Positions 20,042-29,059 of a stretch of DNA of 64,000 nt are shown here, one piece after another (position 1 is the first letter of the stretch; every line of letters starts with the position of its first letter). Below the pieces are notes generated by a model. That model was not told where the DNA came from. It saw nothing but the letters and a program-made list of their open reading frames with translations, and searched no databases. The position numbers and the translations under genes were made by a program. The stretch is taken from the NCBI RefSeq assembly GCF_040957575.1, contig NZ_CP162601.1, positions 1,922,001-1,986,000 of the forward strand, written 5' to 3'. The DNA comes from Vibrio sp. HB236076 (GTDB taxonomy: Bacteria > Pseudomonadota > Gammaproteobacteria > Enterobacterales > Vibrionaceae).

Positions 20042-20965
20042 TTAAAAACGGATCTTAGGATCAATTAACGCCAACAAAATATCGACAACGGCGTTAAAAA
20101 TGATAAATAAGAAGCCAATCAAAATGGTGACTCCCATCACTAACGAATAGTCTCGGTTAAAAGCAGCATTGACGAACAACTTGCCAATACCTGGCAAACC
20201 AAAAATCGTTTCCACCACCACAGACCCGGTAATAATGCCGACAAAGGCAGGTCCCATATAAGAAACCACCGGTAACATTGCAGGTCGAAGGGCGTGCTTC
20301 ACCACAATATAGGAAAAGCTCAACCCTTTCGCACGGGCTGTGCGAATGAAGTTGCTGTTGAGCGTTTCTATCATAGACCCGCGAGTAATTCGGGCAAAGG
20401 TGGCGACATACAACAGCGACATCGCCAACACAGGCAAGATCATAAATTGCCACTGACCACCTTGCCATCCGCCAGCAGGCAAAAAGCCATCCATCGAAAT
20501 AGAGAAGATATAAATCAGTACTGGGGCGAGAACAAAAGAGGGCATCACCACACCGGTCATAGCAGTGGACATAATCAGATAATCCACCCAAGAGTTTTGC
20601 CGCAGCGCAGCAATAGTGCCGACACTTACACCAACCACTAAAGTAAAAATAAAGGCAAAAAAGCCCACTTCGGCGGACACTGGCAAGGCTTGTGCGACCA
20701 GTTCATTCACTGTGTAGTCTTTGTATTTAAACGAAGGACCAAAGTCGCCTTGTAAAATATTGCCAAGGTAGGTGAGGTATTGATCAAACACAGGCTTGTC
20801 CAAACCGTACTTAGCATTGATATTAGCCATCACTTCTGGCGGTAATGGGCGCTCTGAAGAAAAAGGGTTACCGGGGGCAAAGCGCATCAAGAAGAAGGAG
20901 ATGGTGATCAGCACCAACAAGGTGGGGATCGCTTCTAACACCCGTTTAAAAATAAATTTTAACAT
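20042..20965 (-). CDS. oppB: Oligopeptide ABC transporter permease OppB
   Basis: Second inner-membrane permease, 307 residues, beginning MLKFIFKRVLEAIPTLLVLI. It has six membrane segments and an EAA loop (NFIRTARAKGLSFSYIVVKH). It forms the channel with OppC. It is separated from oppA by about 117 nt containing a strong hairpin, so permease expression is expected to be lower than that of the binding protein. Confidence 0.96.
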   Translation of the reverse strand: MLKFIFKRVLEAIPTLLVLITISFFLMRFAPGNPFSSERPLPPEVMANINAKYGLDKPVFDQYLTYLGNILQGDFGPSFKYKDYTVNELVAQALPVSAEVGFFAFIFTLVVGVSVGTIAALRQNSWVDYLIMSTAMTGVVMPSFVLAPVLIYIFSISMDGFLPAGGWQGGQWQFMILPVLAMSLLYVATFARITRGSMIETLNSNFIRTARAKGLSFSYIVVKHALRPAMLPVVSYMGPAFVGIITGSVVVETIFGLPGIGKLFVNAAFNRDYSLVMGVTILIGFLFIIFNAVVDILLALIDPKIRF

Positions 20966-21013
20966 AGATAACTCGACATTTTACACATTGACAAAGACGC
21001 AATGAGGGATAAG

Positions 21014-21066
21014 AAAAGGCCCTACTCTGCACGCCCTATTAGGTTAAAATGCAAAGTAGGCCTTTT
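21014..21066 (-). terminator. oppA-oppB intercistronic attenuator hairpin
   Basis: Long stem with arms AAAAGGCCTACTTTGCA and TGCAGAGTAGGGCCTTTT (read on the minus strand), followed by a T-rich tail. Placed right after oppA, it likely stops most transcripts and stabilises oppA mRNA. Confidence 0.78.
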
Positions 21067-21082
21067 AAAAACAGAGGGTTAC

Positions 21083-22714
21083 TTAGTTTGCTTTAATGTA
21101 CAAATCTTTGCTGTAAACCTTGTCTTCTGCGTTGTTTTCAGGGTAGCCACCTAATTGAGGGCTAACCAAACGCGCGTTGACGTATTGATAGATAGGCGCA
21201 ATGGGCATGTCGACAGCCAATTGCTTTTCAGCGTCGGCATATAGGGCTTCGCGCTCTTGCTCTGAGGTAGAATTAAGCGCTTTTTCCATTAGCTGATCGA
21301 ATGCTTGGCTGTGATATTTAGGATCATTGGAACTGTTGTTTGACTGCATCAACGACAAGAAAGACGACGCTTCGTTGTAATCACCGCACCACCCTGCACG
21401 GGTCACATCAAAGTTGCCTTCACGACGTGTGTCTAAGTAGGTCTTCCACTCTTGGTTCTCCAGAGTGACGTTGACACCTAAGCTTTTTTTCCACATCGAC
21501 TGAATTGCAGTGGCAATTTTCTTGTGATTGTCACTGGTGTTGTACAGCAAGGTGAAATTTAGTGGGTGATCGCTGTCAAAACCCGCCTCTTTAAGGAGTT
21601 CCTTCGCTTTAGCCACGCGTTCTTTTTGCGACCAAGTCGCGTATTCTGGCAATTCAGGGGTAAAGCCTGCGGTAATTTCAGGGGTCAAGAAGTAGGCCGG
21701 TTTTTGACCTTGGCCGAGAATCGCGTTAGCGATGATATCGCGATCAATGGCGTAAGATAGCGCTTTGCGTACTCGTACATCATCAAATGGCGCTTTGGCA
21801 TTGTTAAAACCGTAGTAATAACTGCACAATTGACCAGTGACTTTAAGATCCTCTGGGTGCTCTTTTTGCAAACGGCGGAAATGCTCAAGTGGCAGTTCGT
21901 TAGTCATCGTAAGCTCACCGGATAGGAAACGGTTCATTTCTGCCACTTGGCTTTCGATCGGCAAGTAAGTGACCTTGTTGATCACCGTGTCTTTGTCATC
22001 CCAATACTGCGGATTACGGCTCAATACCATGCGCTCGTTAACCACCCAAGAATCGAGCTTGTAAGCACCATTGCCAACAAAATGATCAGGCTTGGTCCAC
22101 TCATCACCCCATTTTTCAAGTGTCGCACGATGCACGGGCTTCACGGTGGTGTGGGCCATCATCTTGACAAAGTATGGTACGGGCTGGGCAAGCTTCACCT
22201 CTAAAGTCTTAGCATCTAACGCTTTCACACCTAAGGTTGATTTGTCTTTTTTCCCGGCAATGATATCGGCGGCATTGACCATTGCGGTCATTTCTAAATA
22301 CCAAGCATAAGGAGAACCTGTAGCTGGGTCGACCGCGCGTTGAAAGGTAAAGACGAAATCATCGGCAGTCACCGGATCGCCATTTGACCATTTTGCATCT
22401 TCGCGCAAGTGAAAAACAAACGTCTTGTTGTCGGTGGTTTCCCAGCTTTTCGCTACACCGGGAACGATTTTCCCTTCGCCATTTTGATTAACTAGCCCTT
22501 CAAAAAGATCGCGAATCACGTTGGACTCAGGGACCCCTTCGGTTTTTTGTGGGTCCAGTGAAGCCACTTCGGTGCCATTACCACGTACAAATTCTTGTAC
22601 TTTAGCAAGTTGGGTACCAGCAGGGACATCGGCGGAAAACGCCATTGGACTAGAAACGGCAAGAGAGAACCCAGCGCTTAGCATTAGCGCTTGGGTAAGT
22701 TTGTTTTTGTACAT
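21083..22714 (-). CDS. oppA: Periplasmic oligopeptide-binding protein OppA
   Basis: High-affinity periplasmic receptor for peptides, an SBP_bac_5 family member of about 543 residues. The signal peptide MYKNKLTQALMLSAGFSLAV is cleaved after AFSA. Conserved stretches include LDPQKTEGVPESNVIRDLFEGL, split by variable parts, and RAGWCGDYNEASSFL in the C-terminal lobe. ATG 22714 has GGAG 6 nt upstream. A TTG 12 nt further up is in frame but lacks a site. It is first in the opp operon. Confidence 0.97.
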   Translation of the reverse strand: MYKNKLTQALMLSAGFSLAVSSPMAFSADVPAGTQLAKVQEFVRGNGTEVASLDPQKTEGVPESNVIRDLFEGLVNQNGEGKIVPGVAKSWETTDNKTFVFHLREDAKWSNGDPVTADDFVFTFQRAVDPATGSPYAWYLEMTAMVNAADIIAGKKDKSTLGVKALDAKTLEVKLAQPVPYFVKMMAHTTVKPVHRATLEKWGDEWTKPDHFVGNGAYKLDSWVVNERMVLSRNPQYWDDKDTVINKVTYLPIESQVAEMNRFLSGELTMTNELPLEHFRRLQKEHPEDLKVTGQLCSYYYGFNNAKAPFDDVRVRKALSYAIDRDIIANAILGQGQKPAYFLTPEITAGFTPELPEYATWSQKERVAKAKELLKEAGFDSDHPLNFTLLYNTSDNHKKIATAIQSMWKKSLGVNVTLENQEWKTYLDTRREGNFDVTRAGWCGDYNEASSFLSLMQSNNSSNDPKYHSQAFDQLMEKALNSTSEQEREALYADAEKQLAVDMPIAPIYQYVNARLVSPQLGGYPENNAEDKVYSKDLYIKAN

Positions 22715-23088
22715 GCGTAACTCCAAGTTTTACATTTGCATCCATGAATGAGGCTGAGCGGCAAAGTGCTTAAAACCTCACTACAATCACTCTTTATTGG
22801 GTAATTATTCATAGAAACCAATAAAAAAATCACTGTAGAATCAAAAAAATAACAGTGAAAGCGGTTTCTCTGTTATAAAAGTCTGATTTTTAATTACAAT
22901 TCGCCAGAAAGTATTGAAAATTTGTATATTCACACTATTAACGACGATTGTATAACTTTCGATTTTTATCATTGATGTGCGAAAATGTCGAACTATTTAA
23001 ATGTAATCGACAATTCAAACCGACAAAAAAGTGATCAAGATCAAGTTATGTAAGAGAAAAAGGCAGGATTGATTACAAAACAACCAAT
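22715..23088. promoter_or_regulatory. oppA upstream region
   Basis: About 375 AT-rich bases with no gene. It holds the opp promoter and probably a long 5' leader. An inverted repeat TGTCGA...TCGACA lies near 22986-23011. In enterics oppA mRNA is controlled by the small RNA GcvB; no GcvB target can be asserted here by eye. Confidence 0.4.
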
Positions 23089-23121
23089 CACTACCTCTTT
23101 GGGAGTAGTTACAAGACAGGA

Positions 23122-23586
23122 TTACCCGTTAGTTTTTGACCAACGTTGCAGCGCCTTTTGGTCTGATTCACGCGCATCGAGCCAAATCTCCTCACCGTTG
23201 CAACGTCGCTCTTTTTTCCAAAACGGCGCTTGAGTTTTTAAAAAGTCCATCATAAATTGACAAGCTTCAAAGGCCGCTTGTCGATGAGCACTGCTCACCA
23301 GCACCATGACAATTTGCTGATTGACGTCAAGCTGACCAATGCGGTGAATGATTTTACTCGCCAAAATCGGCCAGCGCTCGGCCGCTTGCTGACTGATGTC
23401 TTGCAACGATTTTTCTGTCATTCCGGGATAATGCTCCAAATACAAACCCGAAATTGATTGATCTAAGTTGATATCTCTGACCAGGCCGACAAAACCGACC
23501 ACAGCCCCAGCTTGAGAAGACGTCGCCATGCGCTGATATTCCTCGGCAAAATTAAAATCACTGTGCTGTATGCTGACTTGATGCAT
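23122..23586 (-). CDS. moaE: Molybdopterin synthase catalytic subunit MoaE
   Basis: Large subunit of molybdopterin synthase. Together with thiocarboxylated MoaD it converts cPMP into molybdopterin. It has 154 residues. The conserved VGFVGLVRDIN start, LYLEHYPGMTEKSL, the histidine-rich RIGQLDVNQQIVMVLV-SAHR region and the active-site lysines in APFWKKERR are visible. It lies 3 nt after moaD and is last in moaABCDE. Confidence 0.97.
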   Translation of the reverse strand: MHQVSIQHSDFNFAEEYQRMATSSQAGAVVGFVGLVRDINLDQSISGLYLEHYPGMTEKSLQDISQQAAERWPILASKIIHRIGQLDVNQQIVMVLVSSAHRQAAFEACQFMMDFLKTQAPFWKKERRCNGEEIWLDARESDQKALQRWSKTNG

Positions 23587-23589
23587 CGA

Positions 23590-23835
23590 TTATCCCCCTG
23601 TCACCGGAGGAAAAAAAGCCACCTCGTCACCATCGCACAAGGGGTGCTCAAGAGAAACCAACGTTTGATTGACCGCGGCTAATACCCTTTGTTGTTCTAA
23701 CGCCAATGCCCATTTATCTCCTTGACTGGCAAGCTGGGCTCTAAGCGCTTCGACAGACTCAAAACTCGGTTCAACCTCAATCCTCGCCTCACCAATTAAT
23801 TCCCTCGTTTGGGCAAAAAAATGCACATGGATCAT
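23590..23835 (-). CDS. moaD: Molybdopterin synthase sulfur-carrier subunit MoaD
   Basis: Ubiquitin-like sulfur carrier of 81 residues. It ends in the obligatory GG (PPVTGG) that is adenylated by MoeB and thiocarboxylated. It starts [20 protein letters not shown]. It overlaps the end of moaC by 4 bases (ATGA), indicating translational coupling. Confidence 0.96.
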   Translation of the reverse strand: MIHVHFFAQTRELIGEARIEVEPSFESVEALRAQLASQGDKWALALEQQRVLAAVNQTLVSLEHPLCDGDEVAFFPPVTGG

Positions 23836-24308
23836 GGTGTCACCTTAAAATCATCGGATTTACCGCCGCTTTTTTCCAGTAATAATACCTGAGAGATCAC
23901 CATGTCTTTTTGCATGGCTTTACACATGTCATATAAGGTCAAAGCCGCGACAGACGCAGCGGTTAAGGCTTCCATCTCCACCCCGGTTTGACCGGTCAAT
24001 TTACACCAAGATTCAATGCGAACGCGCGAATTCTCGACCTCTGCTGTTAAGGTCACAGACACTTTAGATAGCATTAGTGGGTGGCAAAGTGGGATGAGAT
24101 CGGCGGTTTTTTTCGCCGCTTGAATCCCGGCAATGCGAGCAGTCGCAAACACGTCTCCTTTTTGGTGATCGCCATTGAGGATCATGGCGAGTGTTTGTTC
24201 AGACATAGACACAAAAGCCTGTGCCCTTGCTTCTCGCACCGTGTGCTGTTTTTCAGACACATCGACCATATTGGCCTCGCCAGCGCCATTGATATGAGTA
24301 AACTCCAT
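23832..24308 (-). CDS. moaC: Cyclic pyranopterin monophosphate synthase MoaC
   Basis: Forms cPMP from the MoaA product in the first stage of molybdenum-cofactor synthesis. It has 158 residues, the usual length. Motifs include [35 protein letters not shown] and the active-site stretch [20 protein letters not shown] followed by [12 protein letters not shown]. Confidence 0.97.
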   Translation of the reverse strand: MEFTHINGAGEANMVDVSEKQHTVREARAQAFVSMSEQTLAMILNGDHQKGDVFATARIAGIQAAKKTADLIPLCHPLMLSKVSVTLTAEVENSRVRIESWCKLTGQTGVEMEALTAASVAALTLYDMCKAMQKDMVISQVLLLEKSGGKSDDFKVTP

Positions 24309-24340
24309 GATAAATTCCTTATTTCAACACTCAGTGACTT

Positions 24341-24853
24341 TTACGCGCCAACATGCGGCATAAAATTACACGGTCGGTGGCTGGCATCTAACTGCTCGGC
24401 AATGATTTTGGTCCACGCGGTTTTACAAGCCCCGGTCGAACCTGGCATGGCAAAGATCACCGTTTTGTTGGCAAACCCGGCTAGGGCTCGAGATTGAATG
24501 GTTGAAGTGCCAATTTCTTGATACGACACCGCGCGAAATACCTCACCAAACCCCTCAACGGTTTTATCAAACAATGGGCTTAACGCTTCAGGCGTCGTGT
24601 CGCGCTCTGTAAAGCCAGTGCCGCCGGTGATCAAAATAGCATGGATGTTATCATCGGCAATCCACTGAGAAACACAGGCGCGGATGTGGTATTTATCATC
24701 GATAACAATTTTTTTGTCGACTAATTGGTGACCGGCTTGTGTGAGCGCCTCAACGAGATAAGCCCCTGAGGTATCGGTCTCTTGAGTTCGCGTGTCCGAC
24801 ACCGTTAATACCGCAATCTGTGCGGCGCGAAATGGTTGTGAAGAATGAGACAT
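24341..24853 (-). CDS. moaB: Molybdenum cofactor biosynthesis protein MoaB
   Basis: MogA/MoaB-fold protein of 170 residues, same length as E. coli MoaB. The molybdopterin-binding signature ILITGGTGFTERDTTPEAL is visible, as is SRALAGFANKTVIFAMPGST. It may adenylate molybdopterin, though its role in enterics is not essential. It lies about 100 nt downstream of moaA and 32 nt before moaC. Confidence 0.96.
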   Translation of the reverse strand: MSHSSQPFRAAQIAVLTVSDTRTQETDTSGAYLVEALTQAGHQLVDKKIVIDDKYHIRACVSQWIADDNIHAILITGGTGFTERDTTPEALSPLFDKTVEGFGEVFRAVSYQEIGTSTIQSRALAGFANKTVIFAMPGSTGACKTAWTKIIAEQLDASHRPCNFMPHVGA

Positions 24854-24955
24854 CTTAACTTCCTTAATAAATCATAATGTCTGTACGCATTGCCCAGCCC
24901 CATCACGGGCAATGTCAATCCAATCAATACCCAGATAGGCTATCGACGCTAAAGA

Positions 24956-25945
24956 CTAACCACCGATGGAGGCGAGATGAGGGGTTTGTCCCGTATTGCC
25001 CTGATGTAAGAAATGGCTTGCTGATTTGCTGGTCAACGCCGCTTGAATGCGGGCGATGAGCTCATGCTGTTGCTGATCAGATTGCAGCAAGTCTCTAAGT
25101 TCGACGCCTTGCTCACCAAATAAGCACAAGTGCAATTTGCCAATCGCCGAAACGCGCAGACGGTTACACGTAGAGCAAAAACCTCGATCATAAGGCATGA
25201 TCAGTCCAATCTCACCTTGGTAATCAGGGTGACTATACACCTGAGCGGGGCCATCATCTTTACCTCTCGTTTTTAATAGCCAGCCATTGGCGATTAAATA
25301 ATGACGGATATGAATACCAGAAAGATGGTGACGGGTAAATAAGTCATTCATCTCACCGGTTTGCATCAGTTCGATAAACCTTAATTGAATAGGCCGGTCG
25401 CGAATCCAAGCTAAAAATTGCGGCAGTTGCTGATCGTTAAGCGATTTCATCAGAACGGCATTAATTTTGACTTGCTCGTACCCCACTTCAAAAGCGCGAT
25501 CAATGCCTGCCATCACGTCGTGGAAGCGATTTTGACCGGTAATTTGGCGAAACATTTCTGGGTTTAAGCTATCGAGACTGACGTTGATCGCATCTAAGCC
25601 AGACGCTCGCCACCGTTCGACTTGCGATGCCATGCGATAGCCATTGGTGGTGGTCGCCACTTTTTCAATACCAGGAGTGTCAGAAACGGCAGCAATCACA
25701 TCGCAAAAGTCACGTCTCATCGAAGGTTCACCACCGGTAATACGCACTTTTGACGTCCCACATTGGGCAAACGTCGATACCACTCGCTTTATTTCATCGA
25801 GCCGCAGAAAACCAGAGTTTTTTATGTCGGAAGGACGATAACCATTGGGTAAGCAATAGGTGCAACGAAAGTTACACACGTCCGTAATCGACAAGCGCAA
25901 ATAGTGAAATTTGCGCCTATGAATATCAATAAATGGTTGTGCCAT
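24956..25945 (-). CDS. moaA: GTP 3',8-cyclase MoaA (radical SAM)
   Basis: Radical-SAM enzyme that rearranges GTP in the first step of molybdenum-cofactor synthesis. The N-terminal cluster motif is C24-x3-C28-x2-C31 (CNFRCTYC). The C-terminal second-cluster region contains [18 protein letters not shown], and the protein ends in GG. ATG 25945 gives 329 residues, equal to E. coli MoaA, with AAAGG/AGGTG just upstream. A longer in-frame extension upstream lies in the riboswitch and is not coding. It is the first gene of moaABCDE. Confidence 0.97.
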   Translation of the reverse strand: MAQPFIDIHRRKFHYLRLSITDVCNFRCTYCLPNGYRPSDIKNSGFLRLDEIKRVVSTFAQCGTSKVRITGGEPSMRRDFCDVIAAVSDTPGIEKVATTTNGYRMASQVERWRASGLDAINVSLDSLNPEMFRQITGQNRFHDVMAGIDRAFEVGYEQVKINAVLMKSLNDQQLPQFLAWIRDRPIQLRFIELMQTGEMNDLFTRHHLSGIHIRHYLIANGWLLKTRGKDDGPAQVYSHPDYQGEIGLIMPYDRGFCSTCNRLRVSAIGKLHLCLFGEQGVELRDLLQSDQQQHELIARIQAALTSKSASHFLHQGNTGQTPHLASIGG

Positions 25946-25948
25946 TGA

Positions 25949-26045
25949 ACACCTTTCCAAAGTTCGGGAGATAGCTTCGTTTCCTCTGCTACCCTGGTGA
26001 CCCCTTGGGCCACGGCACACACTGCGTATCTCAATCGACGTTTTG
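25949..26045 (-). ncRNA. Molybdenum-cofactor (Moco) riboswitch candidate in the moaA leader
   Basis: Read on the minus strand, the leader contains GAAACGAAG...TCTCCCGAAC, then GGAAAGGTG directly before the moaA ATG. This conserved CUCCCGAA/GGAAAGG core and its GC-rich upstream arm (GTGTGCCGTGGCCC) match the Moco RNA motif known upstream of E. coli moaA. The ribosome site lies in the last conserved segment, so translational control of moaA is likely. Boundaries are approximate. Confidence 0.72.
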
Positions 26046-26221
26046 ATAACAAGTCATCGAAATCGACTTAGCCATGCGTGCTAGGAGTTATGGCAGCCAT
26101 GGTCCATCATGGCTACGGCCTTTCATAGTAGTCAAGAAAGTGATTGAGGTTCAACAATTATTTACTACAAAGTACAAATGCGTTGAAATAAGATATGCTT
26201 ATAGAATGAAAAACCATAAAA

Positions 26222-27145
26222 GTGCTTAACGTGACCACATCGACGCTAACCGAGATTGACAGCGCCCGTTCGGTGCACCCCAAGATAGTCGCCATAGGTG
26301 GTGGCCATGGCTTAGGGCGAGTATTATCGGCCCTAAAAGAATACGGGCATAACGCCACGGGTATTATCGCCACCACAGATAATGGTGGCTCTACTGGCCG
26401 AATACGCGAGTCTCAAGGTGGTATTGCGTGGGGAGATACCCGTAATTGCATCAACCAGTTGATCACAGAACCTTCGATCGGCTCTATGATGTTTGAATAC
26501 CGATTTAGAGGTTCAGGTGAGCTCAGCGGTCACAATTTAGGCAACTTGATCCTGACGGCACTGGGCAATTTATCGGTCAGACCCCTGGATGCAATAAACT
26601 TAATCCGACAGACACTAGGCGTGGAAGTCAACCTCATTCCGATGTCAGAACACCCAGCCGATCTCAGTGCACTAGACATTCGCGGCGAATGGATCACTGG
26701 CGAAACCCACGTCGATAATATGAAGCATGATCTGGTGCGTTTAGAAATTTCGCCAACGGTGCCCGCCACCAAAGAAGCCATCGATGCGATACAAAGTGCC
26801 GATTTAATCATACTCGGCCCAGGCAGTTTTTTAACCAGTATCATGCCACCGCTCTTATTAAAAGAAATCGGCCAAGCTATTGCTGACAACCACGATGCTA
26901 AGCTGTTGTTTATCGACAATTTAGGTAAAGAGTATGGCCCTGCAGGTTCAATGACCTTGCGGCAAAAATTGCACTGGTGTCAAAGAGCTTGTGCCGGCCG
27001 TCAGGTCGATAGCATCATCACATCGAAGGTTGAACTCGATCTCAAAAAAGAACACCAAATTATCACGACTGACCTAGCCTCCCCCAATCGCCCTTGGCGT
27101 CACGACCGCACACGCTTGAAGGACGCTATTGAAAGTCAGCTATGA
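26222..27145 (+). CDS. ybhK: YvcK/CofD-family UDP-sugar-binding protein (YbhK)
   Basis: Member of the YvcK (gluconeogenesis factor) family, Rossmann-like proteins that bind UDP-GlcNAc in Gram-positives. The N-terminal motif IVAIGGGHGLGRVLSALK, TDNGGSTGRIRESQGG and GELSGHNLGNLILTALG are diagnostic. It has about 307 residues. Only GTG starts exist (26222, or 26231), so the exact start is uncertain. It is divergent from moaA, the same arrangement as E. coli ybhK-moaA. Its stop overlaps the end of luxU on the other strand by a few bases. Confidence 0.92.
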   Translation: MLNVTTSTLTEIDSARSVHPKIVAIGGGHGLGRVLSALKEYGHNATGIIATTDNGGSTGRIRESQGGIAWGDTRNCINQLITEPSIGSMMFEYRFRGSGELSGHNLGNLILTALGNLSVRPLDAINLIRQTLGVEVNLIPMSEHPADLSALDIRGEWITGETHVDNMKHDLVRLEISPTVPATKEAIDAIQSADLIILGPGSFLTSIMPPLLLKEIGQAIADNHDAKLLFIDNLGKEYGPAGSMTLRQKLHWCQRACAGRQVDSIITSKVELDLKKEHQIITTDLASPNRPWRHDRTRLKDAIESQL

Positions 27146-27487
27146 AAAGGAAAGAGCCACTTCATGGTACTGTGTGGCCGTGTTCAGCAATACATCGGTC
27201 AATCTCGCCACTTCCTTATCTTGATCGACCAGGGTTTGTTGCTTGCCACTGGTGTCTATTTCTTGGGCGATCACACACAATTGATCAGCGCCAAAACTGG
27301 CGGCGCTGCTTTTGAGTGCATGAGTGATCTCCAGCATGTAATCCAATTGTTCTTCACCTTTAAGTCGATTGAGTTGCTGGTTGTAAACCTCTAACTCCCC
27401 CAAAAAGATATTGAGTAACATTGGGATGTTTTCTCGACCGATTTCATTTTGCAATTGTTCGAGTTTTTGCTTGTTCATAATCTGCAT
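27140..27487 (-). CDS. luxU: Quorum-sensing phosphorelay protein LuxU
   Basis: Histidine-phosphotransfer (HPt) protein relaying phosphate from the hybrid sensors (LuxN/LuxQ/CqsS type) to LuxO. It has about 115 residues, all helical. The phospho-accepting histidine is H56 in EITHALKSSAASFGA, equivalent to His58 of V. harveyi LuxU. It starts 3 nt after the luxO stop, using a ribosome site inside the end of luxO. An alternative ATG at 27478 is possible. Confidence 0.95.
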   Translation of the reverse strand: MQIMNKQKLEQLQNEIGRENIPMLLNIFLGELEVYNQQLNRLKGEEQLDYMLEITHALKSSAASFGADQLCVIAQEIDTSGKQQTLVDQDKEVARLTDVLLNTATQYHEVALSFS

Positions 27488-27490
27488 GCT

Positions 27491-28873
27491 TTATCTCTCA
27501 GCGCCTTGAGCGTCCCACTGCTGCTTTTTGCGATAGATCGTCGATGGGCTGACATCGAGATAACCAGCGGCACGAGGAATATTACCATCACAAGCGGCAA
27601 TGGCATTTTCTATTGCTTGCTTTTCCGTCATCCACAAGGGACAAATTTCTGATACCGACGGTTTTGTTCCGCTACTGACGGGCTCTGGCATTTTAGGTTT
27701 GACCTGATTTAAAGGTGGTGGCAGCATTTCCATGGTGATTTCTTTACCGTTGTTAAGCACCACCACATTGCGCAGTACATTTTGCAATTGTCGCACGTTA
27801 CCCGGCCATTCATATTGGGCAAAACGCTCAAGCACCGCTGGGTCGAAGCGGACAAAGTTTTTACCCTCTTCGTGCGACATATAGCCGAGTAACGAATAGG
27901 CAATTTCAACCACATCGTTACCGCGATCGCGCAAAGGCGGTAAATGCAATGGAATGACATACAAGCGGTAGTACAAATCTTCGCGAAAACGCCCTTCTTG
28001 CACTTCCTTCCAGGGATCTCGGTTGGTCGCACACACAAAACGCACATCGACGCTTTTCATTTTTGACGAGCCCACTTTTTGAAAGGTGCCCGTTTGGATA
28101 AAGCGCAAGAGTTTGGTCTGCAATTCCAAATCCATCTCACACAGCTCATCGAGAAATAGTGTGCCGCCATCGGCCAACTCTGCCGCGCCTTGGCGATCCG
28201 TTGCCGCGCCGGTAAAGGCCCCTTTTACATGACCAAACAACTCACTTTCGATCAGGTCTTTGGGTATCGCCGCACAGTTAATGGCAATAAATGGTTTATC
28301 ACCGCGCTGACTGGCGGCGTGAATGGCCTCGGCGCACACTTCTTTGCCTGTGCCACTTTCACCAGTAATAAAAATACTCGCTTTGCTCGACGCCGCCGAG
28401 TCAATGGTGCGATACACTTGCTGCATATTGTGGCTACTGCCAATAAAGCCTTGATAACCAGGGTTTTCTGCTGAGTGCTCGCTTTTCAACTTACTCGCCT
28501 TGCGAATGGCGTTGTTCACCGTAACTCGCAATCGGTCGGCTTCACAAGGTTTAATTAAAAAGTCTTGTGAGCCATGACGCATCGCTTCAACGGCGGTATC
28601 AATCGTGCCGTGCGCGGTCATGAAAATCACAGGAACATCAGGGTGATTGGCTTTGACTTCGTGTAAAACATCCATGCCAGTCATGTCCGGCAGTCGCAAA
28701 TCCAACAAAATCAAATCTGGGATGCGTCGTGTTAAACTGTCCAACGCATCGCGACCATTGCCGACAATGGTGATATCAATATTCAGTGGTGTCAGGTACG
28801 AACGGTACAATGCCGCAACCGAAGCGGTGTCTTCCACCATCAGTAAATAACGATTCTTGCTTTCTTCAACCAC
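27491..28873 (-). CDS. luxO: Quorum-sensing sigma-54 response regulator LuxO
   Basis: NtrC-type activator that, when phosphorylated at low cell density, switches on Qrr small RNAs with sigma-54. It has 460 residues. The receiver domain has phospho-acceptor D58 ([13 protein letters not shown]). The AAA+ domain contains GESGTGKEV and the sigma-54 contact loop GAFTGA. The C-terminal Fis-type helix-turn-helix ends [20 protein letters not shown]. The start is GTG 28873 with GGAAG 5 nt upstream. It is operonic with luxU. Confidence 0.97.
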   Translation of the reverse strand: MVEESKNRYLLMVEDTASVAALYRSYLTPLNIDITIVGNGRDALDSLTRRIPDLILLDLRLPDMTGMDVLHEVKANHPDVPVIFMTAHGTIDTAVEAMRHGSQDFLIKPCEADRLRVTVNNAIRKASKLKSEHSAENPGYQGFIGSSHNMQQVYRTIDSAASSKASIFITGESGTGKEVCAEAIHAASQRGDKPFIAINCAAIPKDLIESELFGHVKGAFTGAATDRQGAAELADGGTLFLDELCEMDLELQTKLLRFIQTGTFQKVGSSKMKSVDVRFVCATNRDPWKEVQEGRFREDLYYRLYVIPLHLPPLRDRGNDVVEIAYSLLGYMSHEEGKNFVRFDPAVLERFAQYEWPGNVRQLQNVLRNVVVLNNGKEITMEMLPPPLNQVKPKMPEPVSSGTKPSVSEICPLWMTEKQAIENAIAACDGNIPRAAGYLDVSPSTIYRKKQQWDAQGAER

Positions 28874-29059
28874 GACTGCTTCCTAGCCTTATTCTAATAT
28901 TAGTAATCATTGCATTACGCATTTCATTATGCAATTTAGCACCGCGAATTTTACTCAAATTTGCGCAGCTATGATAGTTTTTTGCGCAGCCAACATCATA
29001 TTCGGCCGTATTTAATAACGATTATCAAAGTTAATCAATTGCCGATGAGTGTTTTGTTA
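28874..29059. promoter_or_regulatory. luxO upstream region with LuxO-box-like palindrome and 21-bp-spaced direct repeats
   Basis: Between uvrB (which ends at 29060) and luxO. Arms TTGCATTA (28910-28917) and TTATGCAA (28927-28934) make a near-perfect palindrome resembling the TTGCA...TGCAA elements bound by LuxO. TTGCGCAGC occurs twice (28961 and 28982), exactly 21 bp apart. No sequence like the conserved Qrr core was found. Confidence 0.5.

Noticed and set aside
25946..26020. N-terminal extension of moaA
   Set aside because: The extra 25 codons lie in the riboswitch; the downstream ATG matches the length and start of known MoaA and has a proper ribosome site.
28874..29059. qrr1 small RNA next to luxO
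   Set aside because: No match by eye to the conserved Qrr core or its terminator hairpin; only AGCCAAC is shared, which is too short.
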